From: Mesorhizobium sp. L-2-11
GTDB taxonomy: Bacteria; Pseudomonadota; Alphaproteobacteria; Rhizobiales; Rhizobiaceae
Assembly: GCF_016756595.1 (NCBI RefSeq)
Contig: NZ_AP023257.1
Location: 1,814,001-1,878,000, forward strand
Direction of reading: 5' to 3'
Length of the DNA: 64,000 nt
Shown here: positions 18,632 through 28,000 of the stretch, one piece after another
Layout of the letters: every line of letters starts with the position of its first letter
How positions within the stretch are numbered: position 1 is the first letter of the stretch
The notes under the pieces: model-generated
The model's database searches: none
Told to the model about the DNA's origin: nothing
What the model saw: only the letters and a program-made list of their open reading frames with translations
Made by a program: the position numbers and the translations under genes

Positions 18632-18918
18632 GCACCGCTACGCGCCGCCAGTTCGATTCTAGACCTAAAGACGTGGAAGGCCGTATCGCTCGCGAAAGCT
18701 GCGCTTACCCCAAAACCTCAGGTCAGGGGAGGTGGTCGCAGTGCTATTCGATCGCAGCGGGTGGGGAGAAAGGCGTCGATCGGGTGGACAGTTTCCCGTT
18801 CGTCGTCCCATTATCGATGCCAGGCGTTTGGTGAGTTGTGGAAGCGTGAAGATTGCATGCGTTATCGGCAGCGGGTTGCTCTTTCGTCGAGTATGTCAGC
18901 GCCTTTTTGGAGAGCCAA

Positions 18919-19695
18919 ATGCAGGAATTCCTTCTTTTTGTGGTCGTCGGGTTTTTAGCTCAGGCTGTGGACGGCGCTCTCGGCATGGCCTACGGCGTGA
19001 TTTGCTCGACAACACTGCTGGGGTTCGGCGTGTCTCCTGCGCACGCTTCGGCTTCAGTTCACGCAGCTGAGCTATTTACCACGGCGGCCTCGGGTTCGGC
19101 TCACCTCTATCACCGCAATATCGACTGGAAGCTTTTCTGGCGGCTGATGCCGTTTGGCGTGCTCGGCGGCGTTCTCGGCGCTTATGTGCTCACCTCGTTT
19201 GAGGGGGCCATCATGAAGCCTTATGTGACCACATATCTTGCGCTCGTCGGTGCTTGGCTCCTGTTCCGTTCCTTCCGACGGATCCCAAGCAAGCCGGTCC
19301 CTGCAGCCGCGGTACCTCCGCTTGGACTTGGTGGTGGATTTCTCGATGCCGCAGGGGGTGGCGGATGGGGACCCATCGTGACGACGGGCCTTCTCGGTTT
19401 TGGCGGGACGCCCCGCTACGTGATTGGTACGGTCAATGCCACCGAGTTCCTTACCACCTTGTCGGTGTCTCTGACCTTCCTGTTTGCGTTGTTGACGGGC
19501 CATTGGGCGGAGGCAGGAGCGCTGGCAGAAAATCTGATCGCCGTTGCCGGCTTGGTCCTTGGCGGGGTGATCGCGGCGCCGATGGCCGGATTTATGGTGA
19601 AGTCGATCGCAGAAAAGACGCTTCTCAGGCTCGTTGGCATTCTCATCATACTGCTGGCGGGCTGGCAAACCGCGCAACTCTTCGAACTGGTATGA
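18919..19695 (+). CDS. TauE/SafE-type sulfite/anion exporter family permease
   Basis: 258 residues, nearly all hydrophobic, with the two half-repeats typical of TauE/SafE (FLLFVVVGFLAQAVDGALGM near the start and LGLGGGFLDAAGGGGWGPIV in the middle). The family moves organosulfur or related small anions across the inner membrane. The frame is open 66 bases further up, but ATG 18919 preceded by TTTGGAGAGCC gives a ribosome site and puts the first membrane helix at the usual place. The 287 bp before it (18632-18918) show no gene. SodC follows 134 bp later on the same strand; a functional link is not evident. Confidence 0.88.
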   Translation: MQEFLLFVVVGFLAQAVDGALGMAYGVICSTTLLGFGVSPAHASASVHAAELFTTAASGSAHLYHRNIDWKLFWRLMPFGVLGGVLGAYVLTSFEGAIMKPYVTTYLALVGAWLLFRSFRRIPSKPVPAAAVPPLGLGGGFLDAAGGGGWGPIVTTGLLGFGGTPRYVIGTVNATEFLTTLSVSLTFLFALLTGHWAEAGALAENLIAVAGLVLGGVIAAPMAGFMVKSIAEKTLLRLVGILIILLAGWQTAQLFELV

Positions 19696-19829
19696 GCTGA
19701 AGACACATCGAAAAAGTTGTCGGCGTCGATTTCCTGGCGGCTGTGCCGGAGACAAAAACTCAATTCCCTAATGGAACGAAGGGGCCCCGTTGTTGTTTGG
19801 GTGCCTTGGACAACCGGAGGCCCAAGTCG

Positions 19830-20339
19830 ATGAGAAAATTGGTTGCAACAACAGGGTTGGCGCTGGCGGTCGCGATGCCTGCGGCGGCTCAGGACGCCGC
19901 GACGGCGAAAGCCGAATTCGTCAACTTGGCTGGCGAGAAGAATGGAACGGCCACGCTGACCGAGACGGCGCAGGGTGTGCTGATTGAGTTGGAGGTGACG
20001 GGACTGCCGGCGGGCGAATTGGTTGCGTTCCATGTCCATGAGACCGGAAAGTGCGATCATCAGACCGGCCATGACTCGGCCGGTGGACACTTCAATCCGA
20101 CGAACGCCGAACATGGATATCTCACCGGGAAAGGCCCGCACGCGGGCGATATGCCAAATCAGCGGGTCGGCGCCGACGGCGTTTTGCGTGTCCAGGTTTT
20201 CAACAGCATGGTCAAGCTGGATGGCGGAGAAACGGCGATACGAGGCAAGGCATTGATGATCCACGGTGGGCAGGACGACTACAAAAGTCAGCCTGCCGGT
20301 GATGCCGGAAAACGTCAGGCCTGTGCCGTGATCGAGTGA
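19830..20339 (+). CDS. sodC: Periplasmic Cu/Zn superoxide dismutase
   Basis: 169 residues with a clear Sec signal peptide (MRKLVATTGLALAVAMPAAA, cleavage near AQD) and a complete SodC core: copper ligands in VAFHVHETGKCDH, zinc and bridging residues in GGHFNPTNAEHG and GPHAGDMPN, and the last active-site block IHGGQDDYKSQPAGDAG. The disulfide cysteines (GKCDH and RQACAVIE) are present. It removes periplasmic superoxide. ATG 19830 is chosen over the longer frame because CGGAGG lies ten bases upstream and the signal peptide starts there. It appears monocistronic. Confidence 0.96.
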   Translation: MRKLVATTGLALAVAMPAAAQDAATAKAEFVNLAGEKNGTATLTETAQGVLIELEVTGLPAGELVAFHVHETGKCDHQTGHDSAGGHFNPTNAEHGYLTGKGPHAGDMPNQRVGADGVLRVQVFNSMVKLDGGETAIRGKALMIHGGQDDYKSQPAGDAGKRQACAVIE

Positions 20340-20520
20340 GAAACCCCAAGGGCGCAGCCGACATATCGTCTGACCGGCGCTACGGCGCGGCGGCCAGGCA
20401 GATGGTCGGAGCCTCTGGCATGAGGATAAGCCAGACGGCAAGCTCGTGCGCCTGCAGAGGAACTGACGACGCAGCCATTGCGCCGAAGCTGGCCTTCATT
20501 TGCGACTGCCGGATGATTGC

Positions 20521-21528
20521 ATGAACGATACTTCTCCTATGGGTGTGCCTGCCACGGGCCTTGCCCAGTCAGCCATTTCCGCCCGCGGCCTGGTCAAAAC
20601 CTTCGGCAAGCTGCGCGCCGTCGACGGTATCGACCTCGATGTGCCGCGCGGCATAATTTTCGCTATCCTGGGTCCGAACGGCGCCGGCAAGACAACGCTG
20701 ATGCGGATGCTTGCGACGCTGTCGCGCCCCGACGCCGGCTCCGCGACCGTGATGGGGCACGATCTCGTGCAGGCCCCGCACGAGGTCCGTGCGGCAATCG
20801 CGATGACCGGGCAGTTCGCTTCGCTCGACGAGGACCTGACGGGCCGGGAGAACCTCGTCCTGCTCGCCCGACTCTGGGGTTTTCGGGGTCGCGCCGCAAA
20901 AACCCGTGCGGATGACCTGCTCGCGGCTTTCGGCTTGTCCGAAGCGGCGACGAAGCAGGTGAGGGACTATTCGGGTGGCATGCGAAGGCGGCTCGACATA
21001 GCTGCCTCGCTGATCGTCACGCCGGGCGTGCTGTTCCTCGATGAGCCGACCACAGGCCTCGATCCGAATGCCCGCAAGGATGTCTGGGGCATGATCCGCG
21101 GCCTTGCCGAGGCCGGCGTCACCATCCTGCTCACCACGCAATATCTCGAAGAGGCCGATCAACTCGCGGCACGCATCGCCGTCATCGACCACGGCAGGAA
21201 GATTGCCGAGGGTACCAGCCGGCAATTGAAGGCGGCCACCGGCTCCGGGTTTCTCCATGTCGCGCTCGCCGATGATGCGCGGCTGGACCAGGCGGCGGCG
21301 ATTCTGGAACGCCGGCTGGAGCACCCTGTCCAACGCAGTGCCGAAGGCGCGGAACTCTCCGTCCTTGCCGGCACTGCGAAGGCCGCCAACGAGGCGCTCG
21401 CCGATCTGGTCGCTGCCGGCATCGAACTGTCGGATTTCTCCATGGGCCAACCCAGCCTTGAGGAGGTCTTCTTCGCGCTGACGGGTCAGCCGAGCCTGGG
21501 TGAAAGCCGGAAGGACGACAAGCCATGA
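20521..21528 (+). CDS. ABC transporter ATP-binding protein, DrrA-like
   Basis: 335 residues with Walker A (LGPNGAGKTTLMRML), Q-loop region, signature (DYSGGMRRRLDIAASL), Walker B (GVLFLDEPTTGLDPNARKDV) and H-loop. The C-terminal extension of about 100 residues is typical of DrrA/CcmA-like drug exporter ATPases. Its last four bases overlap the permease start (ATGA), so they form a two-gene exporter. Start ATG 20521 was chosen; TTG 20500 and ATG 20539 are also possible because no strong ribosome site is seen. The substrate is unknown; daunorubicin-type naming reflects family only. Confidence 0.92.
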   Translation: MNDTSPMGVPATGLAQSAISARGLVKTFGKLRAVDGIDLDVPRGIIFAILGPNGAGKTTLMRMLATLSRPDAGSATVMGHDLVQAPHEVRAAIAMTGQFASLDEDLTGRENLVLLARLWGFRGRAAKTRADDLLAAFGLSEAATKQVRDYSGGMRRRLDIAASLIVTPGVLFLDEPTTGLDPNARKDVWGMIRGLAEAGVTILLTTQYLEEADQLAARIAVIDHGRKIAEGTSRQLKAATGSGFLHVALADDARLDQAAAILERRLEHPVQRSAEGAELSVLAGTAKAANEALADLVAAGIELSDFSMGQPSLEEVFFALTGQPSLGESRKDDKP

Positions 21529-22331
21529 TCGACACGACCTCCCTGCAGCGGCTGCAAAGGGTCGCCCGACCGAGGCCCCCATCAGCCCTTTCCAACGCGC
21601 TGGTCTTCGGATGGCGCGCGGTGCTGAAATTCAAGCATGTACCGGAGCAGCTGTTCGACCTGGTGATGACGCCAATCATGTTCACGCTGCTGTTCACCTT
21701 CGTCTTCGGCGGTGCGCTCGCCGGTTCGCCTGGCGAATACCTGCAGTTCTTCCTACCCGGCATCCTGGTTCAAACCGTGGTGTTCAACGCAGTCTATTCG
21801 GGCATGGGATTGTCGACCGACCTCGGCAAGGGCTTGTTCGACCGCTTCCGATCGCTGCCGATCTGGTCGCTGTCTCCGTTCGCTGGTCTGATGGTGGGCG
21901 ACATCCTGCGTCACTTGATTGCCGCCTCGATCATTCTCACCATCGGACTGATCCTCGGCTACCGGCCGGAGGCGGGCATCCTCGGCGTGCTTGCCGCCTT
22001 CGCTATGCTGATCGCCATCGGGTTCGGCATGGGCTGGGTATTCATCGTGCTCGGCCTGCTGATCCGCACGCCAACCACAGTGATGACGCTCGGCTTTACC
22101 TTCCTGTTCCCACTCGTCTTCGCCTCCAACATCATGGTCGACCCCGGGACCATGCCGGACTGGCTGCGGGCCTTCGTCGAAGTCAACCCGGTGTCGCTGA
22201 TGACGACGGCGCTGCGCGGGTTGATGGCTGGCGGGGCGACACTCAGTCAGGTCGTCCTCGCACTGATCGCGCCGGTGGCGCTGACCGCGATCCTGGCGCC
22301 GACGACACTATGGCTGTATCTCAGAAGGTGA
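21525..22331 (+). CDS. ABC-2 type permease, DrrB-like
   Basis: 268 residues with six predicted membrane spans and the ABC-2 type permease pattern (FDLVMTPIMFTLLFTFVFGG, FLPGILVQTVVFNAVYSGMG, LGLLIRTPTTVMTLGFTFLF and the EVNPVSLMTTALRGLM block). It partners the overlapping upstream ATPase to form an inner-membrane exporter, probably of a small hydrophobic or drug-like compound. Translation starts within the stop codon of the ATPase gene. It converges with the DMT permease gene 24 bp beyond its stop. Confidence 0.92.
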   Translation: MIDTTSLQRLQRVARPRPPSALSNALVFGWRAVLKFKHVPEQLFDLVMTPIMFTLLFTFVFGGALAGSPGEYLQFFLPGILVQTVVFNAVYSGMGLSTDLGKGLFDRFRSLPIWSLSPFAGLMVGDILRHLIAASIILTIGLILGYRPEAGILGVLAAFAMLIAIGFGMGWVFIVLGLLIRTPTTVMTLGFTFLFPLVFASNIMVDPGTMPDWLRAFVEVNPVSLMTTALRGLMAGGATLSQVVLALIAPVALTAILAPTTLWLYLRR

Positions 22332-22354
22332 GAGGCGAAGCGGGAGAGGTATCC

Positions 22355-23314
22355 CTACGCGACATGCACCGTGCGTTGCCTCGGCTTGATCGCGGTGGCG
22401 AGCAGCAGGCCGGCGACGATAAAGGCGGCGCCGGCGAGGTCGTAGTCGTGCAAGCTTTCCCCTAGGAAAAGATAAGCGAGCACGGCGACGAAGACAGTCT
22501 GCAGATAGAGCAGCATGCTGGCGCGCCCGGCACCAAGCGTCTCGACACTGCGGTTGTAGAGGTAATACATCAGAGCGCCGCCCGGGCCAGCGACATAGGC
22601 GAGTGCCAGGAGGCCGTTCGCATGCAGCGCCGAACGCTCGCCGGAAAACAGCTCCCAGAGATAGAGGGGCAGTGCGACTAGTGCGCCGGCCCCCAGCAGC
22701 AGGACCACCGTCGGCAGCAGTTCGATAGCGAATTTGGCGCGACGCAGCAGCACGGTGTAGAGGCCCCAGCAAAACGCGCTGCCGACGATCCACAACTCGC
22801 CGGGATTGAACTGGAGCCGCATCAGCGCGGCAAGGTCGCCGCGCGCTACGATCACCACCATCCCGACCAGAGCGAGCAGCCCGCCAAGTGCCTTCCAGAC
22901 GCCCAGGGGCTCGCCGAGCACGAAGCGGGCAAGCACCATGGTCATGATCGGCGACAGCGCCATGATGATGCCGGCGGTGGTCGCGTCGGTGTAATTGAGG
23001 CCCGTGTAGATCATGCCCTGACAGAGGGTCAGCCCGATGGCGCCGATGGCCACTACCTCGATCGCCCGGGACTGGAGCAGCGCGAGCATCGCCCCGTGAT
23101 GATGATGGACGATAGGCAGCAGGATCGCACAGGCGAGCGCCAGCCGCCAGAAGCAGAGCGCCCAAGGCGGCATCTCGGGGGCAACCCACTTGGCTGCGAT
23201 GTAGACGCCGGCGGACAGAAGCCAGCAGAGCGTCGCGGTGGAATAGGCGAGCGGAAGCGATGCGTCGGCTGTCGTCTTGGCTACGCCAGGATGGGCTATC
23301 GGCATCGATTGCAT
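22355..23314 (-). CDS. EamA/DMT superfamily permease
   Basis: 319 residues with ten hydrophobic segments in two EamA half-repeats (STATLCWLLSAGVYIAAKWV, TGLNYTDATTAGIIMALSPI and VLLLGAGALVALPLYLWELF, AGPGGALMYYLYNRSVETLG). The family contains inner-membrane exporters of amino acids and other metabolites. The start at 23314 gives a short polar leader before the first span; a second ATG three codons in is equally plausible. Convergent with the ABC exporter and transcribed alone. No substrate can be given. Confidence 0.88.
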   Translation of the reverse strand: MQSMPIAHPGVAKTTADASLPLAYSTATLCWLLSAGVYIAAKWVAPEMPPWALCFWRLALACAILLPIVHHHHGAMLALLQSRAIEVVAIGAIGLTLCQGMIYTGLNYTDATTAGIIMALSPIMTMVLARFVLGEPLGVWKALGGLLALVGMVVIVARGDLAALMRLQFNPGELWIVGSAFCWGLYTVLLRRAKFAIELLPTVVLLLGAGALVALPLYLWELFSGERSALHANGLLALAYVAGPGGALMYYLYNRSVETLGAGRASMLLYLQTVFVAVLAYLFLGESLHDYDLAGAAFIVAGLLLATAIKPRQRTVHVA

Positions 23315-23517
23315 GCCAGTCTCCTCCCACCGCCGATCTTAGCAAGATTGCTGCGTCTTGCCAAAAGCAACGTCAACTATGTCACCAATCCCTGTGCGGC
23401 TTATTCTTTCGCTGCACGTGTCGGCTCGTATTCGAGTGATTTGCGCAACCTGCGGACATTCGAAACTATGATGTCTGACGTGAGCTGCAATGCGCTCCAG
23501 CGTCGGCAACCGGCAAA

Positions 23518-24588
23518 TTAGGCCGGGAGCCGCCACATTCGCACACGACCTGTACCACGCAATTCCGTTTCCGCGAGCGGGTCGCAAGCAAAATTTGGCC
23601 CAAGTAGTTTGCGAGTTGCATCCGAAATACGGATTTCATCGGGCTCCGCTGACGTTTGAATACGTGCGGCGAGATTAACGGTTTCGCCCCAAAGGTCATA
23701 GGCAAACCGCCTTTTGCCTATGACGCCCGCGACGATCGGCCCTGAGTGAATTCCGATTCTCAGTCTTATCGGCTCTCCTGCGAAGCGTTCGCGCTTGACC
23801 GCCTTGCGCAGTTCAAGTGCATAGTGCGCAAGGGCTTCTGCATGATCGGATCGCGCGACGGGCAGGCCAGCGACCACCATCACACAATCGCCGATCGTCT
23901 TGATCTTTTCGCAGCCGTCTCGTTCCGAGAGCAGATCCGCCGCCTTGAAGAAGTAATTTAAAATCGCCAGCGTTGTCTCGGCTCCGACGCTCCGCGCCCT
24001 TTCCGTAAAGCCGACGATGTCGGCAAAAAGCACACTCACCTCAGCATGGTTGTCTGCAATTTGCTCGTCCGCTTTTAGCCGCTCCGCGATCGACGCCGGA
24101 AGAATGTTGAGGAGCAGGCTTTCGGCGCGCTGGTATTCACGCGACAATCCCTCCTGGCTCTGCCTCAACGCCTCGTTCGTCAATTGCAGTTTTTCGTTGA
24201 GTTGACGCTCCCTCTCTTGCAGGAGCGTCATTTCATAAGCCTTCTGTTGAAGCCGCTGCCTGTTGTCGCGTTCGGCAGTGGCGTCAAGAAAGAGCAGCCA
24301 TACGCAGGCATTGTCGGCAAAAAGATGAAGGTCCGCGACACGCCCGCTGGGCAGTTCGACCATGGCCATATGATATGGAAGCTCCGGGCAAGGCAGCAAA
24401 CCTTCCATGAATTCAAGCTGTTCGGCTACCGGCTTGCCAATGCAAAGTGATGAAAGGCCGTAATGTTCAACATCACCGCCCTTTGCAGCGATGCAAAGCT
24501 GAGCGTCAATTTGCAGATATGCGACAGAGCGCTCGTTGCAGAAGAAGTCGTAAATCCAGCTTCTGACTTCTCTTGGCAATCCATCCAT
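23518..24588 (-). CDS. Class III adenylate/guanylate cyclase with N-terminal sensor-like domain and coiled coil
   Basis: 356 residues. The first ~130 resemble a PAS-like sensor (SVAYLQIDAQLCIAAKGGDV, HLFADNACVWLLFLDATAER), followed by a coiled coil at about 130-175 (LQERERQLNEKLQLTNEALR) and a class III cyclase domain. Both metal-binding Asp are present (VSVLFADIVGFTERAR; IKTIGDCVMVVA), as are the substrate and transition-state residues in AYDLWGETVNLAARIQ, so catalysis is expected; the choice between cAMP and cGMP cannot be read with confidence. It begins three bases after the small GTPase stop and is the last gene of a four-gene operon, so its activity is probably tied to the GTPase and the membrane OmpA protein. 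It is cytoplasmic, with no membrane span. Confidence 0.92.
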   Translation of the reverse strand: MDGLPREVRSWIYDFFCNERSVAYLQIDAQLCIAAKGGDVEHYGLSSLCIGKPVAEQLEFMEGLLPCPELPYHMAMVELPSGRVADLHLFADNACVWLLFLDATAERDNRQRLQQKAYEMTLLQERERQLNEKLQLTNEALRQSQEGLSREYQRAESLLLNILPASIAERLKADEQIADNHAEVSVLFADIVGFTERARSVGAETTLAILNYFFKAADLLSERDGCEKIKTIGDCVMVVAGLPVARSDHAEALAHYALELRKAVKRERFAGEPIRLRIGIHSGPIVAGVIGKRRFAYDLWGETVNLAARIQTSAEPDEIRISDATRKLLGPNFACDPLAETELRGTGRVRMWRLPA

Positions 24589-24591
24589 GGT

Positions 24592-25083
24592 CTATTTGGC
24601 AACCATCGAAGCAAGCTGACGAAACGCATCATCAACATGTTCACCCGAAAGCGCACTTGTCAGATAGATTTGCCACCCAAGCTGCCTCAGTTCGTTAATC
24701 TCACTATCCGATATTGCCCACCGATCGGCCAGATCGGATTTGTTGAACAGCAATACGAACGGCATAGCGCCGAATTCGGCCTCGGCCCGCTCGCGCAGCG
24801 TGAGCGCCACGGCAAGAGTAGCGGCACGGGTTCCATCGACGACAAGCACGAGCCCGCTCGCGCCCCGCACATAGCTGACGCGGAACGAGCCGATATCGTC
24901 TTCGCCGGCCAAATCCCACAAAATCAGATCCACGGTCTTGTCCGGCAGTACAACACTCTTCTTATCGATTTTCACTCCCACCGTGGTCAAGTAGGTTTCT
25001 GAAAAGATGCTTTGCACAAACCTGCGAACCAGACTCGTCTTTCCGACAGCGAACCCGCCCAACATGCAGATCTTCTTTTGCAA
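24592..25083 (-). CDS. Bacterial Ras/Rab-like small GTPase
   Basis: 163 residues, a minimal small GTPase. G1 is CMLGGFAVGKTSLVRRF, a Thr in the switch I region is in YLTTVGVKID, G3 is LWDLAGEDD, G4 is LLFNKSDLAD and G5 is YLTSALSGEHV. The switch II Gln61 position of Ras is occupied by Glu or Asp after AG, suggesting slow intrinsic hydrolysis and need for a partner. No lipidation motif or membrane span is present. It lies 16 bp after the OmpA-like gene and 3 bp before the cyclase, so the three are cotranscribed. By analogy with MglA/MglB systems, a roadblock-like domain would be its partner; the cytoplasmic part of the OmpA-like protein is a candidate (inference). Confidence 0.92.
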   Translation of the reverse strand: MQKKICMLGGFAVGKTSLVRRFVQSIFSETYLTTVGVKIDKKSVVLPDKTVDLILWDLAGEDDIGSFRVSYVRGASGLVLVVDGTRAATLAVALTLRERAEAEFGAMPFVLLFNKSDLADRWAISDSEINELRQLGWQIYLTSALSGEHVDDAFRQLASMVAK

Positions 25084-25099
25084 TGTCCTGGGCTCCGCC

Positions 25100-28000
25100 C
25101 TAGTGGAAGGTTACCGTAACCGAAACTCTGCGATTGGCGGAGCTCCCGGTTCGGCTATCTTCAGTCTCCGCTGGCTCAAAGGTGCCCGCGCCGCGAACCA
25201 AGAGCAATTCCGGATCGACGCCGCGCTTCTTGAGAAGCGCACGAACTGTCTCCGCGCGGGCGGCGCTGATCGACACGTTGGCCGTCTCACGGCCCGTGGC
25301 GTCCGAGTGGCCGGTCAACATGAACTGTGCCGTTACGCCTGCCTCGCGGGCATCCTTGGCCAATTCCGTCAGCTGATTCGCCAATTTGTCGAGAACCGGC
25401 AATTGCGCGGGTCCCGGTACAGCCTTGCCGGAATCGAAGAAAATGTCGACCGCTTGAATAGCGTCCCTCGAATGCGTGAGTTCCTGAGGGGTCAACTCAA
25501 GCAGCTTGGAGATGTCTAGAGAGAGTCCGTCCGCGGACAGTTGTTGGGAGGCAACCCGCGCCCGGTTTATCCAGGCGGCAGGAGCCTCACCCATGGCAAC
25601 GATGCGATCCTGGATGATCGTAAGCCGAACCGATTTGGGCGGAGCAAGCGACGCCACCAGCCGCTTCAGCACGAATTTCGGATCAAGGCTCTGATAGAAT
25701 TGCCACTGCGAATGAACGCGGGCGGGATCAACCCCTGTTCCGGACAGCAGAGCCTGCGGGTCGGCGGCCTGCGGGTCTCTCAGGCCGGAGATATAGAAAT
25801 GCCCGCCACTCGCCCTTTGTTGGGCGACGATGATTCCCGGTTGGGCCTCAAGTCGCGACACATAAGTCTGCCAGTGCTCCGCCGCGCGTGCTGCGGGGCT
25901 CACATCACGAACTTTCGAGATGTCGAATACCGGTCCGCCTGCCTCAAGCTGTCGGGCCGCTACGCGTGCCCGATCCAACCAAGTGTCGGGAGCCTCACCC
26001 TCGGCAACGATGCGATCCTCGACGATCGAAAGCCGAACCGATTTGGGCGGGGTCAGCGACGCGGTTAGCCGCTTCAGCACGAACTCCGGATCAAGGCTCT
26101 GATAGAATTGCCAGTGTGAATGAACGCGGGCGGGATCGACCTGCGTTCCGGACAACAGCGACTGCGGGTCGGCGGCAAGCGGGTCTCTCAGGCCGGAAAT
26201 ATAGAATTGGCCATCGCGCACTTTTTGTTCGGCAATGATGATGCCCGGCTGGGTACTCAGCCGCGACACATAGGCCTGCCAGTGCTCCGCCGCGCGTGCT
26301 TCGGGGCTCACATCACGCACCCTGGAGATATCGAATACCGGTCCACCTGCCGAAAGTTGTCGGGCCGCTGCGCGTGCCCGATCTATCCAGGTGTCGGGAG
26401 CCTCACCCTCGGCAACGATGCGATCCTCGACGATCGAAAGCCGAACCGATTTTGGCGGAGCCAGCGACGCGGTTAGCCGCTTGAGCACGAACTCCGGCTC
26501 AAGGCTCTGATAGAATTGCCACTGCGAATGAACGCGGGCGGGATCAACCCCTGTTCCGGACAGCAGAGCCTGCGGGTCGGCGGCCTGCGGGTCTCTCAGG
26601 CCGGAGATATAGAAATGCCCGCCACTCGCCCTTTGTTGGGCGACGATGATTCCCGGTTGGGCCTCAAGTCGCGACACATAAGTCTGCCAGTGCTCCGCCG
26701 CGCGTGCTGCGGGGCTCACATCACGAACTTTCGAGATGTCGAATACCGGTCCGCCTGCCTCAAGCTGTCGGGCCGCTACGCGTGCCCGATCCAACCAAGT
26801 GTCGGGAGCCTCACCCTCGGCAACGATGCGATCCTCGACGATCGAAAGCCGAACCGATTTGGGCGGGGTCAGCGACGCGGTTAGCCGCTTCAGCACGAAC
26901 TCCGGATGAAGGCTCTGATAGAATTGCCAGTGTGAATGAACGCGGGCGGGATCGACCTGCGTTCCGGACAACAGCGACTGCGGGTCGGCGGCAAGCGGGT
27001 CTCTCAGGCCGGAAATATAGAATTGGCCATCGCGCACCTTTTGTTCGGCAACGATGATGCCCGGCTGGGTACTCAGCCGCGACACATAGGCCTGCCAGCG
27101 TTGCCCGGATTGCCAGGAAAGAAAGAACCAAACGCCTGCCGGAATCAAAACCAGCAGGACTGCAGCCACCACCAGCCACGGAAATCCCTGGCTTGAGTCC
27201 TCCTGCTTCAGTTCAACGCAGGAATGCAACTGCGTCTCTATGCCGACCAACTGCGAACTGTCGCCGTCAAACTGCTCCAAAGCCTGTGAGTATTCATCAT
27301 GGATGCGAAACAACACATCGCGAACGATTTCATGTAATTCCTCTGGCGGATTTCCCCGGATCACCGCGACCAAGGTCGCAAACGGTCCAACTTCCGACCA
27401 GAGACGAAGCTCCCCGAAACGGATAGTGTCCAGGCCGCTCTGTTCTTTTTCGTTAAATGAGTCTTTCACAAAATCTTGAATTGCACTAAGCATCGAAGAA
27501 ATGAGTTGAGGATCTTCGCTCGTTGCGTTATCGGCAGCTACATGCGTTATCAAAAGCCCGGAATTGCGGTTGATGAGAAAGACGTGCTCTACACGATAGA
27601 CAAGAGAATGCTTAAGAACAACTTCTGAGAAGCTTGCACCTGTTCTCCAAGCTTCAAATCTCCACTTGAGCCCATGCCAAGTAAATATATGTCTTAAAGT
27701 TTCATTCAGCGACTGAAAGGTCTGATCGATCTTTTCCCCGATCGACTTACGAATTGCCGGCAGAAACACCGGGTACAATATATCCGTAAGCGTACGCGGG
27801 CTCCTCTGGATGGACCGTTGCACGGCCCTCTCGACAGCCGGCGCAAGGGCCTCGCCGAGTTGCGCATGAGGCGCACGTGCGGCTGCACCGGGGAGAACAC
27901 CCCCCACTGCAGCCGCAAGCTGCTCAGGCTCGTCGAGCAGGTGCGTAACTCGTGAAAGCTCCGAAATTTCGCGGCCGACCAGCAACTGGCGCAGTGTTTC

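Noticed and set aside
22308..23345. 345-residue minus-strand frame overlapping the DMT permease
   Set aside because: Arg/Ala-rich translation in an alternative frame of the permease gene, with no membrane pattern of its own.
25683..27098. Direct repeats that might suggest an array such as CRISPR
   Set aside because: Period and reading frame match protein repeats inside one coding sequence; there are no short spacers.
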